The notes: a model not told the origin generated them from the letters alone. DNA of 64,000 nt from Streptomyces tauricus (GCF_014650955.1 NZ_BMVY01000021.1:93624-157623), one strand, 5' to 3'; counted from the first letter of the stretch, positions 46,818 to 55,843 are shown. Made by a program: numbers and translations.

Positions 46818-47924
46818 ATGCCAGAAGAAAGCCACGAGAACGTACCGAGCAGGCAGCGCAGGCGCTTCGAGGGGATCTCCTCCCGGGCGTACGAGCACCC
46901 CGCGGACCGCTCGGCCCTGGTCGCCCTGCGCAAGCTCACCGGCTTCGACACGGTCTTCAAGGCGCTCAGCGGCCTGCTCCCGGAGCGCAGCCTGCGGCTG
47001 CTGTTCCTGTCGGACTCGGTGCGCGTCTCGGACGCCCAGTTCGCCCACCTGAACGTGATGCTGCGCGACGCCTGCTACATCCTGGACCTGGACAAGGTCC
47101 CGCCGATGTACGTCAACCAGGACCCGCAGCCGAACGCGATGTGCATCGGTCTGGACGAGCCGATCATCGTCGTCACCACCGGGCTCGTCGAGCTGCTCGA
47201 CGAGGAGGAGATGCGGGCGGTCATAGGCCACGAGGTGGGCCACGCGCTGTCCGGCCACTCCGTCTACCGCACGATCCTGCTCTTCCTCACCAGCCTCGCC
47301 CTGCGCGTGGCGTGGATCCCCCTCGGCAACCTCGCGATCATGGCGATCGTGACCGCCCTGCGCGAGTGGTTCCGCAAGTCCGAGCTGTCCGCGGACCGTG
47401 CAGGGCTGCTGGTCGGCCAGGACCTGCGGGCCTCGATGCGCGGCCTGATGAAGATCGCGGGCGGCAACCACCTGCACGAGATGAACGTGGACGCGTTCCT
47501 CGCCCAGGCCGAGGAGTACGAGGCCGGCGGCGACCTCCGCGACTCCGTGCTCAAGATCCTGAACGTGATGCCCCGCTCCCACCCCTTCACCACGGTCCGG
47601 GCGGCCGAGCTGAAGAAGTGGGCGGAGTCCCGCGACTACCAGCGGATCATGGACGGCCACTACCCGCGGCGCGACGAGGACGGCGACACCTCGGTCACGG
47701 ACTCCTTCCGCCAGTCGGCCGCCAGCTACGCCACCGACGTGAAGAACTCAAAGGACCCGCTGATGAAGCTGGTCAGCGACATCGCGGGCGGCGCGGGCGA
47801 CCTCGGCGGCCGGGTCCGCCGAGGCTTCGGCGGCTTCGCAACCGGCAGCAGCACGGGCCCCGCCACCAACACCGACCCCTCCAAGGACAACCCGACCGAC
47901 ACACCCCCACCCGGCACTCCCTGA
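46818..47924 (+). CDS. M48 family metallopeptidase
   Basis: A 368-residue protein with the zinc motif H138-E139-x-x-H142 (MRAVIGHEVGHALSGHS) and the downstream glutamate in KSELSADRAGLL. A hydrophobic stretch follows the active site (TILLFLTSLALRVAWIPLGNLAIMAIVTAL), so the protein is probably membrane-associated, like HtpX. The last 60 residues are Gly/Thr/Pro-rich and disordered. ATG 46818 is preferred because GGGGGA precedes it by five bases; ATG 46806 would add four residues. Role: likely membrane-protein quality control, by family. Confidence 0.9.
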   Translation: MPEESHENVPSRQRRRFEGISSRAYEHPADRSALVALRKLTGFDTVFKALSGLLPERSLRLLFLSDSVRVSDAQFAHLNVMLRDACYILDLDKVPPMYVNQDPQPNAMCIGLDEPIIVVTTGLVELLDEEEMRAVIGHEVGHALSGHSVYRTILLFLTSLALRVAWIPLGNLAIMAIVTALREWFRKSELSADRAGLLVGQDLRASMRGLMKIAGGNHLHEMNVDAFLAQAEEYEAGGDLRDSVLKILNVMPRSHPFTTVRAAELKKWAESRDYQRIMDGHYPRRDEDGDTSVTDSFRQSAASYATDVKNSKDPLMKLVSDIAGGAGDLGGRVRRGFGGFATGSSTGPATNTDPSKDNPTDTPPPGTP

Positions 47925-47936
47925 TCCCTCGCCCCG

Positions 47937-48105
47937 TTCGGGGGCGAGGGTCCGCCCCGTTCGGGGGCGAGGGTCCCGTCCGGAGCACGGGCTCCGTCGT
48001 GGGCGCGGGTCCCGTCGGGAGCACGGGTCCCGTCAGGGACGCGGGCCCCGTCGGGGACGCGGGCCCCGTCAGGGACGAGGGTCCCGTGGGAAGCGAGGCC
48101 GCACC
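47937..48105. repeat. 18-bp imperfect tandem repeat
   Basis: About eight units related to GGGTCCCGTCGGGGACGC run through the gap between the M48 gene and the 355-residue membrane protein (for example at 48006, 48024, 48042 and 48060). A 21-base GTTCGGGGGCGAGGGTCC-type unit is repeated at the left end. No coding frame is supported. Confidence 0.8.
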
Positions 48106-48117
48106 CGCGCCCCGTCA

Positions 48118-48135
48118 GGGGCGCGGGGAACTGCG
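48118..48135. repeat. Single copy of the GGGGCGCGGGGAACTGCG element
   Basis: This lies between the 18-bp tandem repeat and the C-terminus of the 355-residue membrane protein gene. It belongs to the family described at 5837-5888. Confidence 0.75.
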
Positions 48136-48209
48136 TGGCCAGCACCCACCGGGCCCACGGATCAAAACAGAGTTCCCGGCCCCCGGCCCCGCTCAGTGCC
48201 CAGCCCCGC

Positions 48210-49277
48210 TCAGAGCTTCGGCTGTGCGCTGGCCGCCAGCGACCCGCACAGCGCCGTCGCGCTGCCCGTGGCGAACGGATCCGTGCCGGCCGGCCCACCC
48301 GCCCGGGCCGTCTCCCCCGCGAGCAGCGGACGCAGCTGGTTCGTCGCGTCCTCGGCGCAGGCCAGCGGCCCGGCCTGGACGTAGGAGACGAGCAGTTCGG
48401 CCTGGTGCATACGCAGGTCGTCCCGGTCGAACCGGAAGTGCAGCTCGCGCCGCACGGTGAACAGCGAGGCCTCGGCCTTCTCGTCGGAGCCGGTCGGCCG
48501 CAGCGCGTAGACGAAGGTGTGGTCGGCGCTGACCTCAAGGGTGTCGGAGTCCGTCTCGGCGGCGGTCAGCGTCCCCTGCACCCGGATCTTGGTGTCGGCC
48601 AGCTCCGCCCGCGCCGGATCGAAGCGGACCAGCCAGCCGGTGGGCGCGTGCCGCCCGTCGGCGGTCGGGCTCCGGAAGCTCTGGTCGAACTGGTCGAGCT
48701 GCTGCGGATCGAGCAGTATCCGTACCGACCGGCTGGCGCCGCCGGTGAGGACGTCCGGGTCGAGCGCGGACTCGACGAGGTAGTCCTTCGCCGTGGTCAG
48801 CGCGGTGACGATCTGGCTGTCGGAGAAGTGTGCGGTGCGCCGCGAGGCGGGCAGCGTGATGCCGTCGGCGCCTATGCGGAACTGGTCGGCGGGGCTGTGC
48901 GCGTACAGGGCCTCCACATCGGCCGAACCGGGTACGCGGCTCTGTGGCGCGAGCGGTATCACCGTCATGCGCAGAGGTTCGGGATGCTTCGCGGCGGGCG
49001 TCTGGTACGGATGGCGTACGCCCATGTAGATCGCCGTGCCGAACGCCACGGCGATCAGGACGACGAGGACCAGGGCCTGCCGGGAGAGCCCTCGGCGCAT
49101 CGGGGGGCGGCGGCGGACGGCCGGGGTGTGGTCGCCGATCCGCTCCTGCGCGGAGAACTCCTGGAGGCGGGCAGCGCGGACGAACGATTCGTCGAAGACG
49201 ACGGACCGGTACTCCTCCTCGCCACCGCCGGGTACACCCTCGGACGTCCCCTCCGGCGGGTCTCCAGGACTGCCCAT
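48210..49277 (-). CDS. Membrane protein with SVVFDExFVRAA motif (355 aa)
   Basis: The N-terminal cytoplasmic part is acidic and contains SVVFDESFVRAA at residues 25-36. One membrane segment follows at about 66-87 (QALVLVVLIAVAFGTAIYMGV), then an extracytoplasmic domain of about 265 residues (YAHSPADQFRIGADGITLP, ILLDPQQLDQFDQSFRSP, ELHFRFDRDDLRMHQAELLVSYVQAGPLACAED). No enzyme signature was recognised. The neighbouring gene encodes a second single-pass protein with the same motif. An apparent -10 is placed so that the mRNA is leaderless. Confidence 0.8.
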   Translation of the reverse strand: MGSPGDPPEGTSEGVPGGGEEEYRSVVFDESFVRAARLQEFSAQERIGDHTPAVRRRPPMRRGLSRQALVLVVLIAVAFGTAIYMGVRHPYQTPAAKHPEPLRMTVIPLAPQSRVPGSADVEALYAHSPADQFRIGADGITLPASRRTAHFSDSQIVTALTTAKDYLVESALDPDVLTGGASRSVRILLDPQQLDQFDQSFRSPTADGRHAPTGWLVRFDPARAELADTKIRVQGTLTAAETDSDTLEVSADHTFVYALRPTGSDEKAEASLFTVRRELHFRFDRDDLRMHQAELLVSYVQAGPLACAEDATNQLRPLLAGETARAGGPAGTDPFATGSATALCGSLAASAQPKL

Positions 49278-49283
49278 ACTTTC

Positions 49284-49311
49284 AGAGTAGGTCTCCTGGA
49301 CCTCAGGTAAA
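49284..49311 (-). promoter_or_regulatory. Promoter of the 355-aa membrane protein, probably leaderless
   Basis: The -10 TACTCT (complement of 49284-49289) lies six bases before the ATG at 49277, and the -35 TTTACC (complement of 49306-49311) is 16 bases further up. Transcription should begin at or next to the start codon. No ribosome-binding site is present. Confidence 0.5.
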
Positions 49312-49329
49312 CGCCCTGCTACACGACAA

Positions 49330-49354
49330 GTTCTGACAGGTTCTCACCAGTTCT
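49330..49354. repeat. Three direct GTTCT units at 10-bp spacing
   Basis: GTTCTGACAG, GTTCTCACCA and GTTCTGGCAC stand in perfect 10-base register just upstream of the -35 region of the 355-residue membrane protein gene. Direct repeats in helical register are typical of binding sites for OmpR-type regulators. Confidence 0.5.
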
Positions 49355-49435
49355 GGCACACGGTCCGAGACCGCCCTGGCAGGCCGCGGGAGAGGGTTCT
49401 CAAACCTGCGCAGGCCATGGTCCCCGGGGGAATTC

Positions 49436-50053
49436 TCACGGCGTGCGGGGCACCGCCGAGGCGGCCGGCGGGGAGTAGTCGGCGGAGGCCGAGGGGCCCA
49501 CCCCGCCGCCCTGTTCGAGTCCGGTGGAGGCGGGTGGCGGTACCTGATCCCCGCTGCTCGACGAGGCGCCCCGGTAGACCGCCGCGAAAGCCAGCGCGAC
49601 CATGCCGATGCCCATCACGAGGGCGAGCATCCAGGCCACGGGCCGGTGCCAGCGGGCCTGCTTCCCGTAGGTGCCGGGGTGGCCGTAGCGGCCGTGCAGG
49701 ACGTCGCGGTCGTCCAGGTCGTCCAGATCGGGGTCGTGGCCGAAATCGCCCGGCCCGTCGGGGCCGAACCCGTCCTCGTAGAGCTCGTCGTCCCCGCGCA
49801 GGCCCCGGGTGTGCGCCCGGCGGGCCTCGGCCTCGGAGGCCTCCGCTCTCGCCTGGGCGGCGGCCAGGAGGCGCTCCACGGCGGTCGGCTCGTGCACCGT
49901 CGCCGCCCGCACGAAGGCCTCGTCGAAGACCACGGAGGCGAACTCTTCGTCCGCACCCCCGCGGTCGCGGTCGTCGTCGGGCTCCCAGCCGTCAGGGAAC
50001 GGCGTGCCCCCCACGTCCTCCGGCACGGATCCAGAGTAGACCGGGGTGGTCAA
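49436..50053 (-). CDS. Membrane protein with SVVFDExFVRAA motif (205 aa)
   Basis: Residues 40-51 are SVVFDEAFVRAA, matching the neighbour. The cytoplasmic region continues with an acidic stretch (GPDGPGDFGHDPDLDDLDDRD) to one membrane segment (about 138-160, VAWMLALVMGIGMVALAFAAVY). The short outer tail is Ser/Pro/Gly-rich. The shared motif sits at the same distance from an acidic Glu-rich lead (EEE or DEE). No family name known to me. The gene lies between proA and its relative, all on the minus strand. Confidence 0.78.
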   Translation of the reverse strand: MTTPVYSGSVPEDVGGTPFPDGWEPDDDRDRGGADEEFASVVFDEAFVRAATVHEPTAVERLLAAAQARAEASEAEARRAHTRGLRGDDELYEDGFGPDGPGDFGHDPDLDDLDDRDVLHGRYGHPGTYGKQARWHRPVAWMLALVMGIGMVALAFAAVYRGASSSSGDQVPPPASTGLEQGGGVGPSASADYSPPAASAVPRTP

Positions 50054-50125
50054 TTTGGGCAGACGGTAAGGAAATTCATCCGCCTGCCGAGACAGCCGGC
50101 AGGCGGATGGGGTCGCGGACGCGGA

Positions 50126-51412
50126 TCAGCGCCGGACGTGCCCGTCGCCCGTGACGATGTACTTGGTGCTCGTCAGCTCCGGCAGCCCCATGGGCCCCCG
50201 CGCGTGCAGCTTCTGCGTGGAGATCCCGATCTCGGCGCCGAAGCCGAACTGACCGCCGTCCGTGAAGCGCGTGGACGCGTTCACGGCCACCGTCGTCGAG
50301 TCCACCAACTGGGTGAAGCGGCGGGCCGCCTGCTGCGAGGTGGTGACGATCGCCTCGGTGTGCCCGGACGTCCACAGCCGGATGTGGTCGACGGCCCGGT
50401 CCAGCGAGTCGACGACGGCCGCCGCGATGTCGTACGACAGGTACTCGGTCTCCCAGTCCTCGATCGTCGCCTCGACGACGGTGGCCTTGGAGTCCTTCGC
50501 GTACGCGAGGACGCGCTCGTCGGCGTGCACGGTGACCCCGGCCTCCGCGAGGGCGTCGAGGGCGCGCGGCAGGAACACGGGCGCGATGTCCTGGTGGACG
50601 AGGAGCGTCTCGGCGGCGTTGCAGACGCTGGGCCGCTGCGCCTTGGAGTTGATCAGGATGTCGATCGCCATGTCGAGATCGGCGTGCGCGTCGACGTAGA
50701 CGTGGCAGTTGCCGGTGCCCGTCTCGATGACCGGGACGGTGGACTCCTGGACGACCGTGCGGATCAACGAGGCGCCGCCGCGCGGGATGAGCACGTCGAC
50801 GAGGCCCCGGGCGCGCATCAACTCCCGTACGGACTCGCGGTTGTCGCCCGGTACGAGCTGGACGGCGTCGGCGGGCAGGCCCGAGCCGCCGACGGCGTCG
50901 CGCAGGACGCGGACGAGGGCGGAGTTGGACTCGTACGCCGAGGACGAGCCGCGCAGCAGCACCGCGTTGCCGGACTTCAGGCACAGGGCGGCCGCGTCGA
51001 CCGTCACGTTCGGGCGGGCCTCGTAGATGATGCCGACGACGCCGAGCGGGACGCGGACCTGGCGCAGGTCGATGCCGTTGGGGAGGGTCGAGCCGCGGAC
51101 GACCTCGCCGACCGGGTCGGGCAGCGCCACCACGTCGCGTACGTCGGAGGCGATCGCGCGGATCCGCTCGGGGGTGAGGGTGAGCCGGTCGATGACGGTC
51201 TCACTGGTGCCGGCCTCGCGGGCGCGCTCGACGTCCTTGGCGTTGGCCTCGACGATCTCGCTCGTACGGACCTCGAGGGCGTCCGCGATCGCGAGCAGCG
51301 CGTCGTCCTTCTCGGCGCGCGGCAGCGGGGCGAGGTCGGCGGCGGCGTTCTTGGCCCGGTAGGCGGCCTGGGTGACCGGGGACATCGAGTCGTACGGCGA
51401 GAGCGTGGTCAT
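50126..51412 (-). CDS. proA: Glutamate-5-semialdehyde dehydrogenase (gamma-glutamyl phosphate reductase)
   Basis: A 428-residue ALDH-superfamily enzyme with GVVGIIYEARPNVTVDAAALCLKSGNAVLLRGS, RGLVDVLIPRGGASL and the catalytic Cys in SKAQRPSVCNAAETLLVH, ending GLPELTSTKYIVTGDGHVR. It reduces gamma-glutamyl phosphate to glutamate semialdehyde, the second step of proline synthesis. ATG 51412 was chosen (MTTLSPYDSMSPVTQ). proB lies upstream with one 155-residue gene between, so proline genes share the strand and probably the transcript. Confidence 0.97.
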   Translation of the reverse strand: MTTLSPYDSMSPVTQAAYRAKNAAADLAPLPRAEKDDALLAIADALEVRTSEIVEANAKDVERAREAGTSETVIDRLTLTPERIRAIASDVRDVVALPDPVGEVVRGSTLPNGIDLRQVRVPLGVVGIIYEARPNVTVDAAALCLKSGNAVLLRGSSSAYESNSALVRVLRDAVGGSGLPADAVQLVPGDNRESVRELMRARGLVDVLIPRGGASLIRTVVQESTVPVIETGTGNCHVYVDAHADLDMAIDILINSKAQRPSVCNAAETLLVHQDIAPVFLPRALDALAEAGVTVHADERVLAYAKDSKATVVEATIEDWETEYLSYDIAAAVVDSLDRAVDHIRLWTSGHTEAIVTTSQQAARRFTQLVDSTTVAVNASTRFTDGGQFGFGAEIGISTQKLHARGPMGLPELTSTKYIVTGDGHVRR

Positions 51413-51548
51413 AACCCGCAGGGTAGTGCGCCCGCGAGGGCGGTTCAGCCGTTGTCCCACACCGCGAGACAGGTCCTGAAATGGCCGGAGAAAGCGTGTG
51501 CCCCGGCAAGCACAGGGGTCGGCGGAAGGGCGGCGGCCGCTACGAGGG

Positions 51549-52016
51549 CTAGAACGGGTGTACGCCGACGGGGGTGGCGGGCAGCGGCCCGTACCCCTCC
51601 GCGATCCGCTGGTGGTAGGTCTCGCGGTCGATGACCTCCAGGCCGACGATCTCCCAGGGCGGAAGTTTCGCGGTCTGGCGGTGCTCGCCCCACAGCCGCA
51701 GCGCGACCGCCGCCGCGTCGTGCAGGTCGCGCGCCTCCTCCCAGTAGCGGATCTCCGCGTGGTCGTTGGCGTACCGGCTGGTCAGCAGGAAGGGGTGGTC
51801 GTGGGCGAGCTGCTCCAGGCCCCGCCTGACCTCTTTCAGCGGGGCCTCGCCGCCCGAGACGCTCAGCGTGACGTGCCACAGCCGTGGCAGGTCCTGCGGC
51901 TCCTCCGCGTCGTACATCTCACCGGCGGCGACGCTCGTGAGCGCCCGTTCCTCGCCGGCCGCGCGCGAGCCGCCAAGACTGCGGGACGCCGCCGCCCCAG
52001 GGCGCACTCGTCTCAC
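51549..52016 (-). CDS. Conserved protein of unknown function between proB and proA (155 aa)
   Basis: Starts at GTG 52016 with an excellent ribosome site, AAGGAGG, six bases upstream. The first 33 residues are a basic, disordered lead. The rest (from MYDAEEPQDLPRLWHVTLSV) is a compact alpha/beta domain with YANDHAEIRYWEEARDLHDAAAVALRLW and a Trp/Pro-rich segment, AKLPPWEIVGLEVIDRETY. I do not recognise an enzyme motif. ATG 51917 would give the core domain alone (122 residues). Persistent position between proB and proA suggests co-expression rather than a proline role. Confidence 0.75.
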   Translation of the reverse strand: MRRVRPGAAASRSLGGSRAAGEERALTSVAAGEMYDAEEPQDLPRLWHVTLSVSGGEAPLKEVRRGLEQLAHDHPFLLTSRYANDHAEIRYWEEARDLHDAAAVALRLWGEHRQTAKLPPWEIVGLEVIDRETYHQRIAEGYGPLPATPVGVHPF

Positions 52017-52269
52017 GACGGCCTCCTTTTACGCAATGGGTCCGCTCGGTCTGCCGGACTCAGGGGGTCTCCCTGAGACAAAGTTGAGCAGGTGGGAAGG
52101 CGCCGCGTGGCACTTTTACCGAAGGTCCACCTTCGGGCAGGGGCTTTGTCCGGCGTTCCCCGTCCTTTTCGGCCGAGGCCCTGTTGACGGGCGGGGCGCC
52201 GGGCGTACGCCGGTGAAGGTCCGGTGGACACCGCTCCGGGTCCGCGCGGCCCCTTTTGGGCCGCCCCGT

Positions 52270-53424
52270 TCACGGATTCAGCAGCACCAGGTCGTCCCGG
52301 TGCACGACCTCGCGTTCGTACGCGGGGCCGAGCTCGCGGGCCAGGTCGTGCGTGGAGCGCCCGATCAGCTGCGGGATCTCCTTGGCGTCGAAGTTGACCA
52401 GCCCCCGGGCGACCGCCCGTCCCGCGCTGTCGCGCAGTTCGACGGGGTCGCCCGCGGTGAAGTCGCCCTCGACGGCCGCGATGCCCGCGGGCAGCAGGGA
52501 CGTACGCCGCTCGACGACCGCGCGCACGGCCCCGTCGTCCAGGACGAGGGCGCCCTGCGGGGTCGAGGCGTGCTGGAGCCACAGCAGCCGGTCGGCGGAG
52601 CGGCGGCCGGTGGCGTGGAAGTACGTGCCGGTGTCCCGTCCGGCGAGGGCGTCCGCCGCGTGCACCGCGCTCGTCAGCACCACCGGGATGCCGGCCGCGG
52701 CGGCGATCCGGGCCGCCTCGACCTTGGTGACCATGCCTCCCGTGCCGACGCCCGCCTTGCCCGTACTGCCGATCTCGACGTGGTCGAGATCGGCCGGAGT
52801 GCGTACTTCCGCTATCCGCGACGTACCGGGTCGGCTGGGGTCGCCGTCGTACACGCCGTCCACGTCGGAGAGCAGGACGAGCAGGTCCGCGCGGACGAGA
52901 TGGGCGACGAGGGCCGCGAGGCGGTCGTTGTCGCCGAAGCGGATCTCGTCCGTGGCGACGGTGTCGTTCTCGTTGACGACCGGCAGGGCGCCCATCGCGA
53001 GGAGCTTGTCGAGGGTGCGGGAGGCGTTGCGGTGGTGGGCGCGGCGGCTCATGTCGTCGGAGGTGAGCAGCACCTGGCCGACCCGGACGCCGTACCGGGC
53101 GAAGGAGGCGGTGTAGCGGGCGACGAGGAGGCCCTGGCCGACGCTGGCGGCGGCCTGCTGGCGGGCGAGGTCCTTGGGGCGGCGGCGCAGGCCCAGCGGG
53201 GCGAGACCGGCGGCGATGGCGCCGGAGGAGACGAGGACGACCTCGTGCTCGCCGCCGCCACGGCTCTTCGCCAGGACGTCGACGAGGGCGTCGACACGGT
53301 CGGCGTCGAGGCCTCCGGCCGCGGTGGTCAGGGACGAGGAACCCACCTTGACGACGATTCTGTGGGCGTCCAGGACACCCTGTCTGCTTGCCGCCCGCCT
53401 AGCCGCTGACACGCTGTACCCCAC
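52270..53424 (-). CDS. proB: Glutamate 5-kinase with PUA domain
   Basis: A 384-residue enzyme. The kinase domain shows IVVKVGSSSLT, VLVSSGAIAAG, VNENDTVATDEIRFGDNDRLAALVA and GTGGMVTKVEAA. A C-terminal PUA domain (LVLDDGAVRAVVERRTSLLPAGI, FDAKEIPQLIGRST) completes it. It phosphorylates glutamate in the first, proline-inhibited step of proline synthesis. Several GTG starts are possible: 53424 (VGYSVSAARR) and 53412 (VSAARRAAS) differ by four residues and neither is clearly better. The gene heads the proB-155aa-proA group. Confidence 0.96.
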   Translation of the reverse strand: MGYSVSAARRAASRQGVLDAHRIVVKVGSSSLTTAAGGLDADRVDALVDVLAKSRGGGEHEVVLVSSGAIAAGLAPLGLRRRPKDLARQQAAASVGQGLLVARYTASFARYGVRVGQVLLTSDDMSRRAHHRNASRTLDKLLAMGALPVVNENDTVATDEIRFGDNDRLAALVAHLVRADLLVLLSDVDGVYDGDPSRPGTSRIAEVRTPADLDHVEIGSTGKAGVGTGGMVTKVEAARIAAAAGIPVVLTSAVHAADALAGRDTGTYFHATGRRSADRLLWLQHASTPQGALVLDDGAVRAVVERRTSLLPAGIAAVEGDFTAGDPVELRDSAGRAVARGLVNFDAKEIPQLIGRSTHDLARELGPAYEREVVHRDDLVLLNP

Positions 53425-53754
53425 TGTTCCCAACGTTCCCCATGGTCCGACCCGCGACCTGCCCGGTGCGTGCAATCTACGTGACGGAGGGTGGCGGACG
53501 CCCGCGCGTTTCGAGGGGCGGACGCGGAAAGGCGGGTCGGTGGGGGCGCGCGCGGAGGGCGGGAAGGGAGTGCCACGGCTTCTCGTCGTTTTAAACCCAA
53601 ATCCGGTGATAGTTCTCACGCAAGATTGCTAGGCGACCCGCAGAGGTCATACGGTCAGGGATCGGCCTCTCCCGTACGAGCTTCAGGGAGGTACGGCGAG
53701 GCCCGACCTCCACGCCTCCCCCCATCCGTCGCACCCCTCGCAGGAGCCCATTCC
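53425..53754. other. 330-bp divergent promoter region between proB and the TagF-like gene
   Basis: No coding frame is supported. The region contains an AT-rich stretch near 53588-53632 (TTTTAAACCCAAATCCGG then AGTTCTCACGCAAGATTGC), the lowest GC in the neighbourhood and a likely promoter zone for the plus-strand gene. A ribosome site, AGGAG, precedes the GTG start at 53755. I could not assign precise -35/-10 boxes. Confidence 0.5.
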
Positions 53755-55827
53755 GTGCCCTCCGCCGGACTCGCCACCCGCCGCATCGTGCAGCTGTCAG
53801 CGCTGCTCGCGATGTTCGCGCTCTTCACGGCGCAGATCGTCTCCGCTCTGCTGCCCAACGTCCCGGTGTTCGTCGCCGCGAGCGCCGCCGGCCTCGCCCT
53901 CGACGTGTTCCTTCAGTACCGGGATCCCGGGCTGCTCTCGCTGCTCGGCAAGGTCCGCTTCGACGCCACGGTCCGGCAGCTGCTGCGCGACATGATCATC
54001 CTGGTGGGGCTCCTGCGGATCGACGGCATCAGCCCGACGCGCGAGCAGGCTCCGCTGATGGTGGGGCTGTGCGTCTTCTACGCCCTGCACTTCGCCTGCC
54101 AGGCCGCCGCCGTCATGGTCCGCCGCACCCGTACGCTGCCGATCGTCACCCGGAACATCGACGCGTCCGCGCTGCGCCTCACCGCCGCGCCGCCGCGCAT
54201 CCTGGCCCGCCGTCCCGGTCACCGGCTGCTCACCTTCTCCGTCCCGACCACGATCGGCCTGATGGTCACCGCGGCCACCGAGCACGCCCTCTGGGGCGCC
54301 ATCGGCCTCGGTGTCGCCCTCGTGCTGATCGGCGGCGGCACCGCGTACCTCGCCACCTGGCTGCTGCCGAAGAAGCGCGCCCTGAGCGAGCAGAAGGTCA
54401 TGGAGTGGCTGGACCAGTGGCTGGCCGACTACCGGCCGACGGTCGCCATGTACTTCTCCGGCGGCACGACCTCCGCGTACCAGGCCAACATGTGGCTCTC
54501 CACGGTCTCCGCCATCGACGCGAAGCCGCTGATCGTGCTGCGCGAGCGGTTCATGGTGCAGAAGATCGACGCCACCGACGTGCCGGTCATCTGCTTCCCG
54601 AAGGTCTCGACGATGTTCTCGCTGGAGAACTCGACGCTGAAGATGATGCTGCACCCGGCGAACGCCGCGAAGACCTCGCAGGTGCTGCGCATCCCCACGG
54701 TCAAGCACGCCTTCATCAACCACGGCGAGAGCGACAAGCTCTCCTCCTGCAACCCGTACGCGAAGGCGTACGACGAGGTGTGGGTGGCCGGGCCCGCGGC
54801 CCGCGAGCGGTACGCGCTGGCCGAGGTCGGCGTCGAGGACAAGGACATCGTGGAGGTCGGCCGCCCGCAGCTCGCGCCGATCCGCCCGTACTCGGGGGCG
54901 CCGACGGGCGCGTTCACGACCGTGCTGTACGCCCCCACGTGGGAGGGCTGGGACGGCAACCCCGGCAACACCTCGGTGGTGCTGGCCGGCGAGAACATCG
55001 TCCGGCAGCTCCTGGCCGACGACGGTGTACGGCTCCTCTACAAGCCGCACCCCATGACCGGTTCCGTCGACATGCGCGCGGGCGCCGCCAACGAGCGCAT
55101 CAAGGCGATGATCCGCGAGGCCGCCGCGCTGCGCTCGGGCGCTCGTCCCCAGGCCGGCGCCGCCGCCGAACTGGCGCGGCGTACGGCCGAGTTGGACAAG
55201 CTGACGTCCACCCACTTCCGCAGCAGCGCCGACGAGATGGAGCGGATGCTGCTCCAGGGGGCGCCCCGGGGTGACCGCGAGGCCGCCATCGCCGAGGCCA
55301 CGCTGGCCTGGGAGAAGGCGTACTGGGCGTCCTTCCCGGAGTGGGAGCACCAGATCATCACGGACGCGCGGCCGGGCATCTTCGCCTGCTTCAACCAGGC
55401 GGACCTGCTGGTCAGCGATGTGTCGTCGGTGGTGTCCGACTGGCTGTCGAGCGAGAAGCCGTACGCGGTGGCGAACACGTCGGGGATGTCCGAGGCGGCG
55501 TTCCGCACGGGCTTCCCGACGGTGTCTGCCGGTGTGGTCCTCTCTCCCGGCGCGGAGGGTGTGCCGGCGCTCCTGGAGTCGGTCCGCCGGCCCGAGAAGG
55601 ACCAGTTCACGGCGGCCCGTGCGGCGCTGAAGGAGCACCTGCTCGGTCCGTCCGACCCGCCGTCGCTGGCGCGCTTCAACGGGGCGATCGACGACCTGTG
55701 CACGAAGGCCGACGAGCGGCGGGTGCGGATGGAGTCGCGGCTCGCGGCGGAGATTCCTTCCCCGCGGTCGGCGTCGGAGGAATTCACCCAGGACGCGAGT
55801 GAGCCGGAGGACGCGATCAACGCGTAA
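53755..55827 (+). CDS. Membrane-bound CDP-glycerol glycerophosphotransferase-like (TagF-type) protein
   Basis: A 690-residue protein. The first ~220 residues hold about five to six membrane segments (IVQLSALLAMFALFTAQIVSALL; VGLCVFYALHFACQAAAVMV; AIGLGVALVLIGGGTAYLATWLL). The rest is a GT-B-type domain like TagB/TagF (KHAFINHGESDKLSSCNPYAK, VLYAPTWEGWDGNPGNTS, LLYKPHPMTGSVD, ADLLVSDVSSVVSDWLSSEKP). TagF-type enzymes polymerise glycerol or ribitol phosphate into wall teichoic acid. Fusion to multiple membrane helices is not found in Bacillus TagF, so the substrate may be a lineage-specific glycopolymer. GTG 53755 has AGGAG nine bases upstream. A 19-bp perfect terminator follows. Confidence 0.85.
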   Translation: MPSAGLATRRIVQLSALLAMFALFTAQIVSALLPNVPVFVAASAAGLALDVFLQYRDPGLLSLLGKVRFDATVRQLLRDMIILVGLLRIDGISPTREQAPLMVGLCVFYALHFACQAAAVMVRRTRTLPIVTRNIDASALRLTAAPPRILARRPGHRLLTFSVPTTIGLMVTAATEHALWGAIGLGVALVLIGGGTAYLATWLLPKKRALSEQKVMEWLDQWLADYRPTVAMYFSGGTTSAYQANMWLSTVSAIDAKPLIVLRERFMVQKIDATDVPVICFPKVSTMFSLENSTLKMMLHPANAAKTSQVLRIPTVKHAFINHGESDKLSSCNPYAKAYDEVWVAGPAARERYALAEVGVEDKDIVEVGRPQLAPIRPYSGAPTGAFTTVLYAPTWEGWDGNPGNTSVVLAGENIVRQLLADDGVRLLYKPHPMTGSVDMRAGAANERIKAMIREAAALRSGARPQAGAAAELARRTAELDKLTSTHFRSSADEMERMLLQGAPRGDREAAIAEATLAWEKAYWASFPEWEHQIITDARPGIFACFNQADLLVSDVSSVVSDWLSSEKPYAVANTSGMSEAAFRTGFPTVSAGVVLSPGAEGVPALLESVRRPEKDQFTAARAALKEHLLGPSDPPSLARFNGAIDDLCTKADERRVRMESRLAAEIPSPRSASEEFTQDASEPEDAINA

Positions 55828-55843
55828 CCGCCGACCGAAGCAC

